DNA of 64,000 nucleotides from CAXMMR01 sp965198995 (GTDB lineage: Bacteria; Pseudomonadota; Alphaproteobacteria; Acetobacterales; Acetobacteraceae): NCBI GenBank assembly GCA_965198995.1, contig CBDAQG010000002.1, positions 1,984,001 through 2,048,000 on the forward strand, read 5' to 3'. The notes under the pieces are model-generated. The model had not been told where the DNA came from and made no database searches. It was given only the letters and a program-made list of their open reading frames with translations. Position numbers and translations under genes: made by a program. Shown here piece by piece: positions 18,099 to 28,652 of the stretch (the stretch's first letter is position 1; the number at the start of each line of letters is the position of its first letter).

Positions 18099-19394
18099 TT
18101 AATCCGCTTCCGCCGCCCGGTCGATAAATACCGCTCCCGCGGTCACCACCACGTCGCCGGCGCGCAGCCCGTCCAGCACCTCGACCTGCCCGTCCTGATG
18201 GCGTCCGAGGGTCACATGGCGGATCAGCAGCGTCTTGCCCGGCCCCGCAAGCCAGACATGCGCGCCCTCCGGATCATAGACGATCGCCGCCTCCGGGATC
18301 GAGGCCGCGCGCACCGGCGTGCCGGTGACGATGCGGAAGCTCGCGAACATCTCAGGCTTGAGCAGCCCGTCGGGGTTGGCGATCTCGGCGTGGATCGGCA
18401 GCCGGTGCGTCGACGGATCGATCGAGGACGACACGTAGGTCAGCCGCGCCTTGAACTCGCGGCCCGGCAGCGCCAGCACATGCACCACCACGGTGTCGCC
18501 GACATGGATCTGCGGCGCGTCCATCTCGCGCGCATTGGCAACCAGCCAAAGTCGCGAGGTGTCGCCGATGGTGAACAGCGGGCTCGGCGGCGCGCCGCCG
18601 CTCTGCTGGGTCACGATGTTCTGGCCCAGGCCCACCTGGCGCTGGATGATGGTGCCGCCGATCGGCGCGGTGACGATCGCCTCCGGGCTGAACCGCGTCG
18701 GGTCGGTCGCCGCCTCCATCGCCCGCACCTCGAGCGCCGTCTTGCCCAGGATGCGCAGCCGGTTGCGCACCGCGCCGAGCGCCACCTCGGCGCTGTTGAA
18801 GTTGCCCTGCGCGCCGGCCAGGTCGGACTGGCTCTGCTGCCAGTCCTTCAGTGCCGATCCCTGCGCCAGGTAGAGCTCATGCTGCCGCCGCTCGGTGGTG
18901 GTCGCGAATGCGAGCTGGGCGCGGGTGCTGCGGTCGGTCGCCAGCGCCGACAGCAGGTCGTTCGCGCCCTGAACGAACTCGCTCGCCTGCACCGCGAGCA
19001 GCGCGTCGCCAGCCCGCACCTGCCCGCCGGCGCGCCCGAACAGCCGCGTCACCCGCCCGGAATAGGGCGAGAACACCGGCGTCGTCAGGTCGTCGTCGAT
19101 GGCGATCTTGCCGTCGGTGGTCTCGGTGTCGGCAAACGCCACCGGCTGCACCCGCGCCGTCTTGAAGCCGGCCCATTGTTGATCCGTCGGCGTGAAGCTG
19201 TCCGCGCTCGCCACGGCCGGGGCCGGCGGCGGCGGGCTGGGGGCAGCGCCGCTGAGGATCAGATAGAGGGCCAGCAACCCGGCGCCAACGGCGATCATCA
19301 CCACCTGCGTCCGGCGCGCCAGACGCCGCGTCGCGGGCACCGGCGTTGCGGCCGCCCGGTCCGTCCCGGGCGCCTTCCTCTCTGTCACGTCCAT
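18099..19394 (-). CDS. RND efflux periplasmic adaptor (HlyD/CzcB family)
   Basis: This membrane-fusion protein links the RND permease and the outer-membrane channel, 431 residues. There is an N-terminal anchor helix (VVMIAVGAGLLALYLILSG). The lipoyl-like half-motifs SPYSGRVTRLFGRAGGQVRAG and TAPIGGTIIQRQVGLGQNI flank a helical hairpin, with beta-barrel and membrane-proximal domains after (RLWLVANAREMD; VVHVLALPGREFKARLTYV). It is first in the order adaptor-permease-channel. The 273 bp upstream (19395-19667) holds no gene and presumably the promoter, though I see no clear box. Confidence 0.94.
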   Translation of the reverse strand: MDVTERKAPGTDRAAATPVPATRRLARRTQVVMIAVGAGLLALYLILSGAAPSPPPPAPAVASADSFTPTDQQWAGFKTARVQPVAFADTETTDGKIAIDDDLTTPVFSPYSGRVTRLFGRAGGQVRAGDALLAVQASEFVQGANDLLSALATDRSTRAQLAFATTTERRQHELYLAQGSALKDWQQSQSDLAGAQGNFNSAEVALGAVRNRLRILGKTALEVRAMEAATDPTRFSPEAIVTAPIGGTIIQRQVGLGQNIVTQQSGGAPPSPLFTIGDTSRLWLVANAREMDAPQIHVGDTVVVHVLALPGREFKARLTYVSSSIDPSTHRLPIHAEIANPDGLLKPEMFASFRIVTGTPVRAASIPEAAIVYDPEGAHVWLAGPGKTLLIRHVTLGRHQDGQVEVLDGLRAGDVVVTAGAVFIDRAAEAD

Positions 19395-19667
19395 GCTGAT
19401 CCATTCGGCCGAAAGCTGCGAAAGTTCAATAACCTAGAAGCACTCACGGCGATCGCGGTCGCCGAAATGCCCGTTCCCCGATCCAATCAATCAGCCATCC
19501 GCCAACCCTGGTCGCAGGCGTCGCGAGCCGCCTCCGACGGGGCTGTCCAACCAACCGCGCGGTTTATACCGCAATGCCGCATAAATAATCGATACTGCCG
19601 GATTGAAGAATTGTGACACCGGTCCCGGACGGACGACGACGACCGCCCGCCCGGGCCATGATCCGGC

Positions 19668-21464
19668 TTAGAAGTGCACGATGATGTCGCCGGCCGCGAG
19701 CACCGTGTGGTTCTTGTCCGGCGTGAGGCCGTGCGTCGGGCTGCCGTTGAAGGCGTTGCGGTCGGCCGCCCAGTAGCCGATCTCCGGCCGCATCTCGATC
19801 TGCGGCGACAGCCAGTGCTGCCAGCCGAACGTCAGCTCGTAGTAGTCCGCCGCCGTGCCGGTGCGCTGGCCTTGCGGGTCATGATAGTATTCCGGCCGGA
19901 ACGAGAAGTTGTCGAGCGGGTCGGGAGAGTAGTTGATGTAGGACAGCACCGCCGTGGCGCTCGCCCGGCAGCGCAGCACCGCTGGGGTCGAGCACTGCGC
20001 GAGGTTCGGCGCGTTGAAGCTGATGAACTGCGGCGAAAACGGCGTGCCGCCGGCGCCATAAATCGCCTCAGCCTGCGCGTTCTTCGCGTTCGGCACGCCG
20101 TCCTGGTACTCGTAGTACGACTCAAAGGCCAGGTGCCAATGGTCGTTGAACTTATGATAGTAGGTGCCGCCGTACCACTGCAGATTGTTATAGCCCCAGT
20201 TGCCGCGGTTGATGCCGTTGAAACACGGCTGAATGTTGTCGCGCCCATCGTTGAAACTGTAACGAATGCAGCCGGTGAAGCTCGGCTGATTGCCCGGGTC
20301 CTTCGGGAACGACGCCGTCGGGTAAAGCGCGTTGTAGGGAACGTCATTGTTGATGCGGGCGCTGGCATGCCACAGCGGCGTCTCGGTGCCGTCGCTGACG
20401 CCGAACTGCAGGATCAGGTTCTTGGTCGCCGCCAGTGAGGCGACGACGCCGGTGTTGGTGTAGTTGTCGAAGTTGTAGGTGAAGGAGTGGGTGTACATGT
20501 AGTTGTTCGGCGCCAGCTGCGCCTCAATGTCGGGCAGCGAGATGTAGCGTCCGGCACGGATGACCACGCCGTGCGCCAGGCCCGGGATGTAGAGCTCGGC
20601 ATACTCCATCGGAAAGTCGTAGCCGTTGACGTTGTTGTGCTTGAGCAGCTGCGAGCTGACCAGCCCATACGACGTCGTGTAGCGGTAGTTCTCGCCGTAG
20701 ATGCCGGACAGCCGGAAGCCCCAGTCGACGTGGTCGGTCTGCACCGTGTCCGGCGTGCGCTCGACATAGATCACCGCCTGGTCGAGCTGCACCGTGTTCG
20801 GCGTGTAGGCGTAGCCGATCGGCGAGTTGCCGCCCGGGCGCTTGCCGTTGGTGCTGAGATTGCCGCCGCCGTCGATCCACCCATAAGCCTGGATGTGCCA
20901 ATCCGACAGGAACTTGCCGACGCCGGTGTTGGCGATCGACTCCATCAGCGGCGAGTCCGCCGAGGCCGGCCGGTCGACACCGATCGACGTCGCGCCGCCA
21001 TACGGCCACTCGGTGAACGGCATCGGCGGCGTCGTCTCGGGTGTTGCCGGCCAGTCGGCGCGTCGTGAAGGCGGCGCGTTCGGGTCCGACGGCGCCGAGC
21101 CGTGGCCGAGCTCCAGCCTATAGTAGTTGAGCAGGCGTACGACGACGTTGTTGCCGAGATACGTGTCCAGGCAAGCGTAGTTTTTGTAAGGGTCGGGATT
21201 GACGGAGCAGTCGGGCGTCGGCGCCGGCGGCGGCACCACAGGCGTCGGCGCCTTGGGCGCCGACTGCGTGTTGGCGGCGATGACGAACGGCGTCTCGCCG
21301 GGCGTCGGTGACGATGCGGCCGACAATGGCAGGTCCAGCGGATCCTGTTCCACGCCGCTGTCCTGCGCCGCAGCCTGCGTCGCATCCGTCATCATGAACC
21401 CGGCGATCATCGTCGAGCAGGCGATCGCGCTCCAAGCCAGGCGCGAAGTCGTAAGGCCAGCCAT
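19668..21464 (-). CDS. Beta-barrel porin, OmpL-like (BBP2 family)
   Basis: This is a predicted outer-membrane beta-barrel of 598 residues. It has a signal peptide (residues 1 to about 34, ending TQAAAQ), a Pro-rich linker, then many alternating aromatic strands such as DWHIQAYGWIDGGGNLST and YSFNDG, ending in the terminal aromatic FIVHF-type strand (DIIVHF) expected for BAM-dependent insertion. The pattern fits the putative porin family related to OmpL. The ATG at 21464 has GGGAG 6 bases upstream. The solute is unknown. Confidence 0.85.
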   Translation of the reverse strand: MAGLTTSRLAWSAIACSTMIAGFMMTDATQAAAQDSGVEQDPLDLPLSAASSPTPGETPFVIAANTQSAPKAPTPVVPPPAPTPDCSVNPDPYKNYACLDTYLGNNVVVRLLNYYRLELGHGSAPSDPNAPPSRRADWPATPETTPPMPFTEWPYGGATSIGVDRPASADSPLMESIANTGVGKFLSDWHIQAYGWIDGGGNLSTNGKRPGGNSPIGYAYTPNTVQLDQAVIYVERTPDTVQTDHVDWGFRLSGIYGENYRYTTSYGLVSSQLLKHNNVNGYDFPMEYAELYIPGLAHGVVIRAGRYISLPDIEAQLAPNNYMYTHSFTYNFDNYTNTGVVASLAATKNLILQFGVSDGTETPLWHASARINNDVPYNALYPTASFPKDPGNQPSFTGCIRYSFNDGRDNIQPCFNGINRGNWGYNNLQWYGGTYYHKFNDHWHLAFESYYEYQDGVPNAKNAQAEAIYGAGGTPFSPQFISFNAPNLAQCSTPAVLRCRASATAVLSYINYSPDPLDNFSFRPEYYHDPQGQRTGTAADYYELTFGWQHWLSPQIEMRPEIGYWAADRNAFNGSPTHGLTPDKNHTVLAAGDIIVHF

Positions 21465-21679
21465 TCAAAACTCCCGTCACGGCATTTGATCGATCACGCG
21501 CTTGACCGATGCCGCCACGAGTAGTCCGGCCTGGCATATAGAAACCATGTACTTTGAACGGATTTTGCCAGTCTTCGATCGGCCCGTCAGCGGCCCGCAA
21601 CACGCGGCCAGGCCCAGCTAAACTGATGCGGGTCCGGGGCGCCGCCCGCCGAGTCCAGAAGCAGAGCCTCTGGCCCGTC

Positions 21680-22834
21680 TTACATGCCGCCGCGCATCAA
21701 CACGTTGTTGTCATCCGCGACGTAGTAGAACCCTCGCCCATCCGGCGTCATTGCAATGCCGAACAGGTCGCCGTTGCCGGGTGGCGACTGCGCCTGGTCG
21801 GAGTTGATCCACTGCGCGTAGACCTGCTTGCCCGCGGTTGGGTCAACCTCCACCAGCCGCCCATCCTTGCCGTTGCACACCAGCAGGTGCCCCTCCGGCG
21901 ACACCGTCATCGCCAACGGCCAGGACAGTAATCCGTCCCTGGTGATCACCTTGCCGGTGCCGCTGCTGTCGCCACGCGTGCTGGCGTGGTCGACCGCGCT
22001 GATGACGTTGTCGAGCCCGTCGGTCACGTAAAGCGTATCATCGGCGCCGAGCGCAAGCCCGGTCGGCCCGAGTAAAAAGTTGTCGACATCCGCGCGCTGG
22101 GCAAAGCCGCTCGCGACCGTCGTCTGGTCGGTGAGCACCGGCGGCTTGCCGGCCGGGATGGCAAGCTGCAGTCGCAGCACCGTCGCGCGGCGCAGCACCA
22201 CCGGCAGGCCGGTCGCCCGGTCCAGCACCTTCGGTCCAGGCACGCCGAAGCCCGCCATGCTGATGAACAGGGTCGCGCTCGTCCCACGGTCAACCACTGC
22301 CATGTTGCCCCAGGGATCGTTGATCGTCGGCCCGGACCACACCGCGGCGAGCTTGCCGGTGGGGTCGAGCACCAGCACGCAGCCGTCCCCCTTGGTCGCC
22401 GTCGTGCCGTCCTTGCTCGGCGTGCTGCCGACGATCACCCAGCCCGACTTCAACATCGTCATCGCTGTGCTGAGGCCGATGCCGCCGGGGCATTGCGGCA
22501 GTCCCTGCGGCACCCGCGCGAACAGGTAGGTCTGCTGGCTGGCCGGACGATAGCCGACGATGGTTGTGCCGGTGCCCTGCAGGTTCGAAATGTTGTTGAA
22601 ATTGTCGATCAGCACGTCGTCCTTCATCACCTTGCCGGCCGAGACCGGGGCGACGATCACGGCATAAGGATTGACGTCACCGTTGTCGGGAATGGTCGAG
22701 CTCATCACCGTGTGCCGATGCACCAGCTCCAGAAAGCCGCGACGCGGCTCCGCGTTCGCCGAGCTCGCCAGGCCGGCAAGCGCGAACACGGCAAAGCGCC
22801 AGGCAGTCGACATCATCGGCATGGCAATCCTCAT
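21680..22834 (-). CDS. Secreted NHL/SMP-30-like beta-propeller protein
   Basis: This exported protein of 384 residues has a signal peptide ending SSANA. It then carries repeated strand motifs typical of NHL or gluconolactonase-like propellers, such as GPTGLALGADDTLYVTDGLD, VSPEGHLLVCNGKDGRLVEVD and GIAMTPDGRGFYYVADDNN. No catalytic set is evident, so an enzymatic role is not claimed. It lies between two porin genes on the same strand, with family A copy 3 just upstream. Many Acetobacteraceae carry such propellers of unknown function. Confidence 0.8.
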   Translation of the reverse strand: MRIAMPMMSTAWRFAVFALAGLASSANAEPRRGFLELVHRHTVMSSTIPDNGDVNPYAVIVAPVSAGKVMKDDVLIDNFNNISNLQGTGTTIVGYRPASQQTYLFARVPQGLPQCPGGIGLSTAMTMLKSGWVIVGSTPSKDGTTATKGDGCVLVLDPTGKLAAVWSGPTINDPWGNMAVVDRGTSATLFISMAGFGVPGPKVLDRATGLPVVLRRATVLRLQLAIPAGKPPVLTDQTTVASGFAQRADVDNFLLGPTGLALGADDTLYVTDGLDNVISAVDHASTRGDSSGTGKVITRDGLLSWPLAMTVSPEGHLLVCNGKDGRLVEVDPTAGKQVYAQWINSDQAQSPPGNGDLFGIAMTPDGRGFYYVADDNNVLMRGGM

Positions 22835-22854
22835 ATTTTAGAAATAAGCAAGCA

Positions 22855-22926
22855 GTCCTTTTTTGAAAAAAGGACCAAAAAACTTTTATCCGTTTAGAGC
22901 ACCTTTATGAGCAAAAGTTTTTTGCC
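22855..22926. repeat. Family A palindromic repeat, copy 3 (right arm truncated)
   Basis: The complete left arm (TCCTTTTTTGAAAAAAGGA, then CAAAAAACTTTTA) is followed by a 30-bp spacer and only the inner half of the right arm (AAAAGTTTTTTGC). The arm has compensatory changes (C and G), so hairpin pairing is preserved though the sequence differs from other copies. Confidence 0.85.
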
Positions 22927-24390
22927 TTACAGCAGGATGTTCGTTCGCAATCCCAGCACCAGCTCGTTGCGCACCCCCACGCCAGCGCCCGGCCGAATGA
23001 TATACTGCGCGTCCGGCTGCAACTGGCACCAGGGGCGGAGCTGATACTGGTAGGTCGCCTCGACGAAGGTTTCGCTGGTGCGCACCGGCTGGCCCGGCAC
23101 GCCCGCCTGGTCGTTGAAGACGTTCACGTCACGGTCCGCGCCGGTGATCGAGCCGCTGACATGGGCGTAGCCAAACCCCAGGCCAAGCGTGTCGTCCGGA
23201 CGTCCGAAGATCGGGTCATGGTAGACCACGCCGCCATTGGCGCTGAAGTCGATCAGGTTACGATCGCCCTGTGGCGCGCCCATCACGCGGCCGAACACGC
23301 TGACCGAGCGATTGGGATTGTCCCTCTTGCGCCAGACCATCTGGTCGGCGACGGCATAGATCGAGACATTGCCGTTATGTTGGCGCGGCAGGCCGCTGCT
23401 GCTGGCCGAGGCGAGCGGCACGCCGTCGGCATCGTAGCGCACGTCGTCGAACTCCTCGTCATCGAACCAGGCGCCGAGGCGATAGGTGTGGCCGAGCGGC
23501 GCCCCCTCCCCCGGGTCCACCATCGCGCCCAGCGCCGGGTAGACATATTGCAGCTCGGCCAGCACCAGCGGGCCATGATTGAGCGGGAAGCTGGTGCCGG
23601 AGGCGTCCGCCTGCTGCGCATCGCCGATGTTGGTCGAGGCCGGGCTACCGTTATAGACGCCGACCAGGATCGCGATCGGGTTGGTCGGCCGGTAACGCAC
23701 CCGCACGCCAAGCGCCGAGAGCGGGTAGGCCGGACCGCCCCCCGGCAGGTCGTAGGAGGGCAGCGTCGGCCAGCCAAAAATCGTGTTGACGAAGTAGGCG
23801 CCGTTCGGGCTGACGATGAACTCCTGATCGACGCTCTGCTGGCCGATCTTCACGTCCAGCCGGTCGTCCGGCAGCATGCGCTGGTCATACCACGCCTCCC
23901 ACAGCCTGGTCGCCCGGTCGGCCTCGATGCCGCTCGACGTCTGAATGCTCTCCAGGTCGTCGGCGCTGAGGTTGCGGCCATGAATCTGCAAGGCGCTGAC
24001 GTTGAGCAGCCCGCCATGCCAGCCAAACGCGCGCTGCGTGTCGAGCTGCATCACCACCTGCGTCAGCCCGTCATAGTCCGCTCCGGTCCTGGTGCCCCCG
24101 GTCACGTTGCCGAGCACCTCGCTCGTCTCCTGTAGCGCGATCGAGATGCCGTAGGGGCTGAGCGCGCTGCGCAGCCCGAACAGGTCGCCGAGCAGGAAGT
24201 TCGACCGCTCCAGGCTGCTGAGGAACCCGCCGGTCGAGACCTCAGTGCCGTTGCTGTCCTGCGAAGTGATCGGCACGGACAGCGGCGGCGGCGATGCCCA
24301 GCCGGCTGGCGCCACCATCAGCGCCCCCGCCCCGACAGCCACGACCGTGATACGGCAACGCAAGGAGCTCGAAGGTGCGGCACGTCGCAT
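22927..24390 (-). CDS. OprB-family carbohydrate-selective porin
   Basis: This outer-membrane porin of 487 residues has a signal peptide ending GWASP and an N-terminal plug-like region (LGDLFGLRSALSPYGISIAL). The body carries typical OprB text: TQVVMQLDTQRAFGWHGGLL, WEAWYDQ, VDQEFIVSPNGAYFVN, LSALGVRVRYRPT and a final strand LVLGLRTNILL. Members admit sugars in Pseudomonas and acetic acid bacteria. It starts with ATG at 24390, and a dyad resembling a Fur site lies 37-53 bases upstream, so iron control is conceivable. Confidence 0.9.
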   Translation of the reverse strand: MRRAAPSSSLRCRITVVAVGAGALMVAPAGWASPPPLSVPITSQDSNGTEVSTGGFLSSLERSNFLLGDLFGLRSALSPYGISIALQETSEVLGNVTGGTRTGADYDGLTQVVMQLDTQRAFGWHGGLLNVSALQIHGRNLSADDLESIQTSSGIEADRATRLWEAWYDQRMLPDDRLDVKIGQQSVDQEFIVSPNGAYFVNTIFGWPTLPSYDLPGGGPAYPLSALGVRVRYRPTNPIAILVGVYNGSPASTNIGDAQQADASGTSFPLNHGPLVLAELQYVYPALGAMVDPGEGAPLGHTYRLGAWFDDEEFDDVRYDADGVPLASASSSGLPRQHNGNVSIYAVADQMVWRKRDNPNRSVSVFGRVMGAPQGDRNLIDFSANGGVVYHDPIFGRPDDTLGLGFGYAHVSGSITGADRDVNVFNDQAGVPGQPVRTSETFVEATYQYQLRPWCQLQPDAQYIIRPGAGVGVRNELVLGLRTNILL

Positions 24391-24696
24391 GACAGGGTTC
24401 CCATGACCTCACGGCCATCCTCCTACATGAGAGTGCTTCTCATTTGCAAGCGGCCTGCGGATGACGGCGCGCCTCCGCACCCCTTCGTCCGAGCCAGCCT
24501 GCCCGGCGCCAGCGCCAGGCCAGGCAGGCAACGCGCGATCACGTCCTTGTTATCAGCCCCGGCGCGCCCACCCTATACTGGCGCGCCGAAACGCCACGCC
24601 GTCCCGCGTCGACGCTCTGAAATGGTGAGCTGAAACAGTCATGCCTGGAACGACGCCCGCACGTCTGCCTTCCGTCGGCCCGCTCAACGTGGCCGC
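24391..24696. other. Divergent spacer between oprB and the PAS-GGDEF-EAL gene
   Basis: The 306-bp spacer has no credible ORF. Apart from the dyad listed separately I see no repeat or terminator. Both promoters must lie here. Confidence 0.6.
24427..24443. promoter_or_regulatory. Perfect dyad ATGAGA-N5-TCTCAT, Fur-box-like operator candidate
   Basis: The 6+6 inverted repeat with a 5-base centre lies in the divergent oprB/GGDEF-EAL spacer. Read on the minus strand with flanks it is GCAAATGAGAAGCACTCTCA, which resembles the Fur consensus half-site spacing (AATGAGAA). This is a visual match only. Confidence 0.4.
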
Positions 24697-26964
24697 GTGA
24701 GCCTGCCACCCCCAACTGCCGCCACCGAAACGATGGCCAAGACCGAGCTCGACCTGGCCCAGGTCGCCCGCAGCGCCGCCCACGCCGCGAATTGCGCCAT
24801 GGCCGCGTTCTACGAAACGACCGCCCCCGGCGACCTCGCCGCCCTCGGCGCCACGCAGCCGGACCATGCGGCGATGGACGCCAGCGTGGCGCGACTACTC
24901 GCCGAGGCGAGTTGGGACGACGATCTGTTCCTGATCGTCAACGATCTCGACGCCGGCCCGGCCGCCGCCGTGCGCTTCCTGGCCGCCTTCCGGGTGCCGG
25001 ACAGCCGGCACGCCACCGGCGGCCTGCTGGTCGTCGCCGACAGCGCCCCGCGTGCCGGCCTCAGCGCGGCAACCCTCTACGTGCTGCGCACCCACGCCGC
25101 CCAGATCTCGGCCCTGCTGGAGCTGCACGCGCTGCGGCGGGCCGGCGCCAGTGACGACACGGTCGCCCTGCCCTCCGACGTCGCCGAGCGCCTGCGCCTG
25201 CTCGAAAGCGTCGTCGTCAACGCCAGCGACGCGGTGCTGATCACCGAGGCCGGGCCGCTCGACCCGCCCGGCCCGCGCGTCGTCTACTGCAACGCCGCCT
25301 TCACCGGCACCACCGGCTTCGCCGAGGCCGAGATCATCGGCCAGAGCCCAAGGCTGCTGCAGTCAAGCGACACCGACCGCTCGACCCTGGATCGCCTGCG
25401 CGCCGCACTCACGCGTTGGCAGCCGATCGAGGTCGAGCTGCTCAACACCCGCAAGGACGGCACGCCGTTCTGGGTCGAGCTCAGCGTCGTTCCGGTCGCC
25501 AACTTGGTGGGCGAGTTCACCCACTGGGTGTCCGTCCAGCGCGACATCAGCGGGCGCAAGGCCGCCGAGGCCCTGGCCAGGCGCGCCCGCCTCGCCGAGG
25601 CCGAAACCCTGGCGCTGCAATCCGAGATCAGCGAAAGCAAGCGCAGCGAGGCGCGCCGGCTGCACGCCGCCTTCCATGACGAGCTGACCAACCTGCGCAA
25701 CCGCGCCTTCCTGGCCGACCGCCTGGCCATCGTGCTGGCGCGCCTGCCGAGCCAGCCGGAGTTCCGCTGCGCCGTGCTGTTCCTGAACCTGGACGGCTTC
25801 AAGCTCGTCAACGACAGTCTGGGCCACCGCGCCGGCGACCTGCTGCTGATGGAGGTCGCCGGCCGCCTGCGACGCTGCCTGCGTCCGCAGGACACGCTCA
25901 CCCGCGTCGGCGGCGACGAGTTCGCGGTCCTGATCGAAGGCGTCGAAGGACCCAACCTGCTGGCCAACCTGGCCGCCCGCATCATCAAGGTGTTGCGTGA
26001 GCCGCTCTGGCTCGGCCGCCAGGAGGTGTTCTCCTCCTGCGCGGTCGGCATCGTCACCGTCACGCTCGACCACGGCTCGCCCGCCGAAATCCTGCGTGAC
26101 GCCGACATCGCCATGGTCGAGGCGAAGCGCCAGGGTCCGGGGAGCGTGGCGACCTTCGCGCCAACCATGCATGAGAGCCTCGTCGCCGCCCTCGCGCTGC
26201 GCACCGACCTGCGCAACGGCCTGGCCCGGGGCGAATTCCAGCTGCTCTACCAGCCGATCTGCGATGCCACCTCGGGCACGATCACCGGCGTCGAGGCGCT
26301 GGTCCGCTGGCACCATCCAACCCGCGGCGTGGTGCCGCCCATCGCCTTCATCGCCACCGCCGAGGAGATCGGCCTCATCCGCGACATCGGCCGCTGGGTG
26401 CTGGCGACCGCCAGCCTGCAGTTGCGCCGCTGGCGCGACCGTTTCGCCGGGCTGCAGCTCCGCCTCGGCGTCAACATCTCAGGCGACGAGCTGAAGGACC
26501 CGGACTTCACCGCCGAGGTGCACGAGACGCTCGCGGCCGCCGGCATCGAGCCCGCCGCGCTGCAGCTCGAGGTCACGGAAGGCATCTTCCTCCAGGACCC
26601 GGAAGCCGTGGGCCGTATCCTGGCCGAGCTGCGCGCCCGTGGCGTGCGCATCGCGCTCGACGATTTCGGCACCGGCTACTCGTCGCTCAGCTATCTCGAC
26701 CGTTTCCAGATGGACACGATCAAGGTTGACCGCTCCTTCGTCACCCGCCTGCTCACCGAGCCCCGCACGCTGGCGATCGTCGGCACCATCGTCGCCCTCG
26801 GCCGCGTCCTCAGCCTCGACATCATTGCCGAAGGCGTGGAAACCAAAGCCCAGCTCGACGCCCTGGTCGGCGTCGGCTGCTCCTCGATCCAGGGCTACCT
26901 GCTGGGCCAGCCAATGTCGGCTGAGGCCATCGAGGCACGCCTTGACGTTCAGCTCAGGGGTTAG
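24697..26964 (+). CDS. Sensor protein with PAS, GGDEF and EAL domains
   Basis: This cytoplasmic c-di-GMP enzyme has 755 residues. The first 150 resemble a GAF-type sensor, and a PAS/PAC unit spans about 165-295 (VVYCNAAFTGTTGFAEAEII, then WVSVQRDISGRK). A short coiled coil leads to the GGDEF domain with intact signature RVGGDEFAVLIE (405-409). The EAL domain has VEALVRWHHP (533-535) and the Mg-binding DDFGTGYSSLSYLD (655-656). Both active sites look competent, so net activity cannot be inferred. There are no membrane segments. The GTG start is used; an ATG 12 codons on is an alternative. Confidence 0.93.
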   Translation: MSLPPPTAATETMAKTELDLAQVARSAAHAANCAMAAFYETTAPGDLAALGATQPDHAAMDASVARLLAEASWDDDLFLIVNDLDAGPAAAVRFLAAFRVPDSRHATGGLLVVADSAPRAGLSAATLYVLRTHAAQISALLELHALRRAGASDDTVALPSDVAERLRLLESVVVNASDAVLITEAGPLDPPGPRVVYCNAAFTGTTGFAEAEIIGQSPRLLQSSDTDRSTLDRLRAALTRWQPIEVELLNTRKDGTPFWVELSVVPVANLVGEFTHWVSVQRDISGRKAAEALARRARLAEAETLALQSEISESKRSEARRLHAAFHDELTNLRNRAFLADRLAIVLARLPSQPEFRCAVLFLNLDGFKLVNDSLGHRAGDLLLMEVAGRLRRCLRPQDTLTRVGGDEFAVLIEGVEGPNLLANLAARIIKVLREPLWLGRQEVFSSCAVGIVTVTLDHGSPAEILRDADIAMVEAKRQGPGSVATFAPTMHESLVAALALRTDLRNGLARGEFQLLYQPICDATSGTITGVEALVRWHHPTRGVVPPIAFIATAEEIGLIRDIGRWVLATASLQLRRWRDRFAGLQLRLGVNISGDELKDPDFTAEVHETLAAAGIEPAALQLEVTEGIFLQDPEAVGRILAELRARGVRIALDDFGTGYSSLSYLDRFQMDTIKVDRSFVTRLLTEPRTLAIVGTIVALGRVLSLDIIAEGVETKAQLDALVGVGCSSIQGYLLGQPMSAEAIEARLDVQLRG

Positions 26965-26965
26965 A

Positions 26966-27030
26966 AGGCCAGGGGCGTTGCCCCTGGACCCCATTAAAGG
27001 CGGAGCCTTTAAAATCCATTTGTTATCCGT
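26966..27030. repeat. Family B repeat, canonical copy
   Basis: The stems CCAGGGGCGTTGCCCCTGG and TTAAAGGCGGAGCCTTTAA, then AATCCAT, begin one base after the GGDEF-EAL stop. It lies between convergent genes, a plausible bidirectional terminator. Confidence 0.9.
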
Positions 27031-27073
27031 GGCTCGCCGCGCGAGTTCGGGCGCGTGGGAGGCGGAGCCTTTC

Positions 27074-28105
<1,032 letters not shown>

Positions 28106-28127
28106 GATTGCACCCTGTAAAAAAGGA

Positions 28128-28252
28128 AGCGCTTCTTTTTTGAAAAAAAGAAGCAAAAAACTTTTATGAGCGCTGTCGCGCCTCCAGCTGGCGAGGACGT
28201 CTTACTGATCGAAAGTTTTTTGCTTCTTTTTTTCAAAAAAGAAGCGCTTCCT
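28128..28252. repeat. Family A palindromic repeat, copy 4 (two arms)
   Basis: A full element with outer AAGGAAGCG...CGCTTCCTT ends, arms TTCTTTTTTGAAAAAAAGAA and reverse complement, spacer about 50 bp. It lies between the aldo/keto reductase and the upstream cupin gene on the same strand, touching the cupin stop. Confidence 0.92.
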
Positions 28253-28593
28253 TAAACCGCATCACGGTCATGGATCTCAGCCGGCGGATGCGTCGCTTCG
28301 ACGGCCGTGAAGGTCTCGGCGATACGATAGCTGTGCTCGGCGCCCTTCGGCACCGTCCACGAGCTGCCCGGCTTCAGGCTCAACGTTTGCCCTTCAAGCA
28401 ACAACTCAGCATGTCCGGCGATGACGTAGCCGACCGTCTCGTACTGACGCCGCACCGCCGGGCTGGCCTCGCCTGGCTGCACCTGGTCCCACAGCCGCAT
28501 CGACAGCCCGGGCGCGCTGGCGAGATAGCGCTGCCCCTGCGGCCCTTTCGGCGAGTAGGCCGCATCCACCTTGGTCACGCTGCTGTCCGACAT
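28252..28593 (-). CDS. Small cupin-domain protein
   Basis: This 113-residue single-cupin protein starts MSDSSVTKVDAAYSPKG with GGAG 7 bases upstream. The barrel is seen as RRQYETVGYVIAGHAELLLE (motif 1 without the usual HxH, which reads E-T-V-G-Y), then GSSWTVPKGAEHSYRIAE (motif 2 with one His). Only some metal ligands are kept, so a binding or regulatory role is as likely as an enzyme. The open frame reaches back to 28680 but the RBS decides the start. Confidence 0.85.
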   Translation of the reverse strand: MSDSSVTKVDAAYSPKGPQGQRYLASAPGLSMRLWDQVQPGEASPAVRRQYETVGYVIAGHAELLLEGQTLSLKPGSSWTVPKGAEHSYRIAETFTAVEATHPPAEIHDRDAV

Positions 28594-28652
28594 GGAGATC
28601 TCCTGAACACGCGGGTCTCGCGGCGCCGCTCCGCTAAAAGACGTCGCATGAG

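Noticed and set aside
28106..28156. N-terminal extension MLLFFKKEALP on the aldo/keto reductase (and similar on the M32 peptidase)
   Set aside because: The residues come from a family A repeat arm; family N-termini and RBS place the starts downstream.
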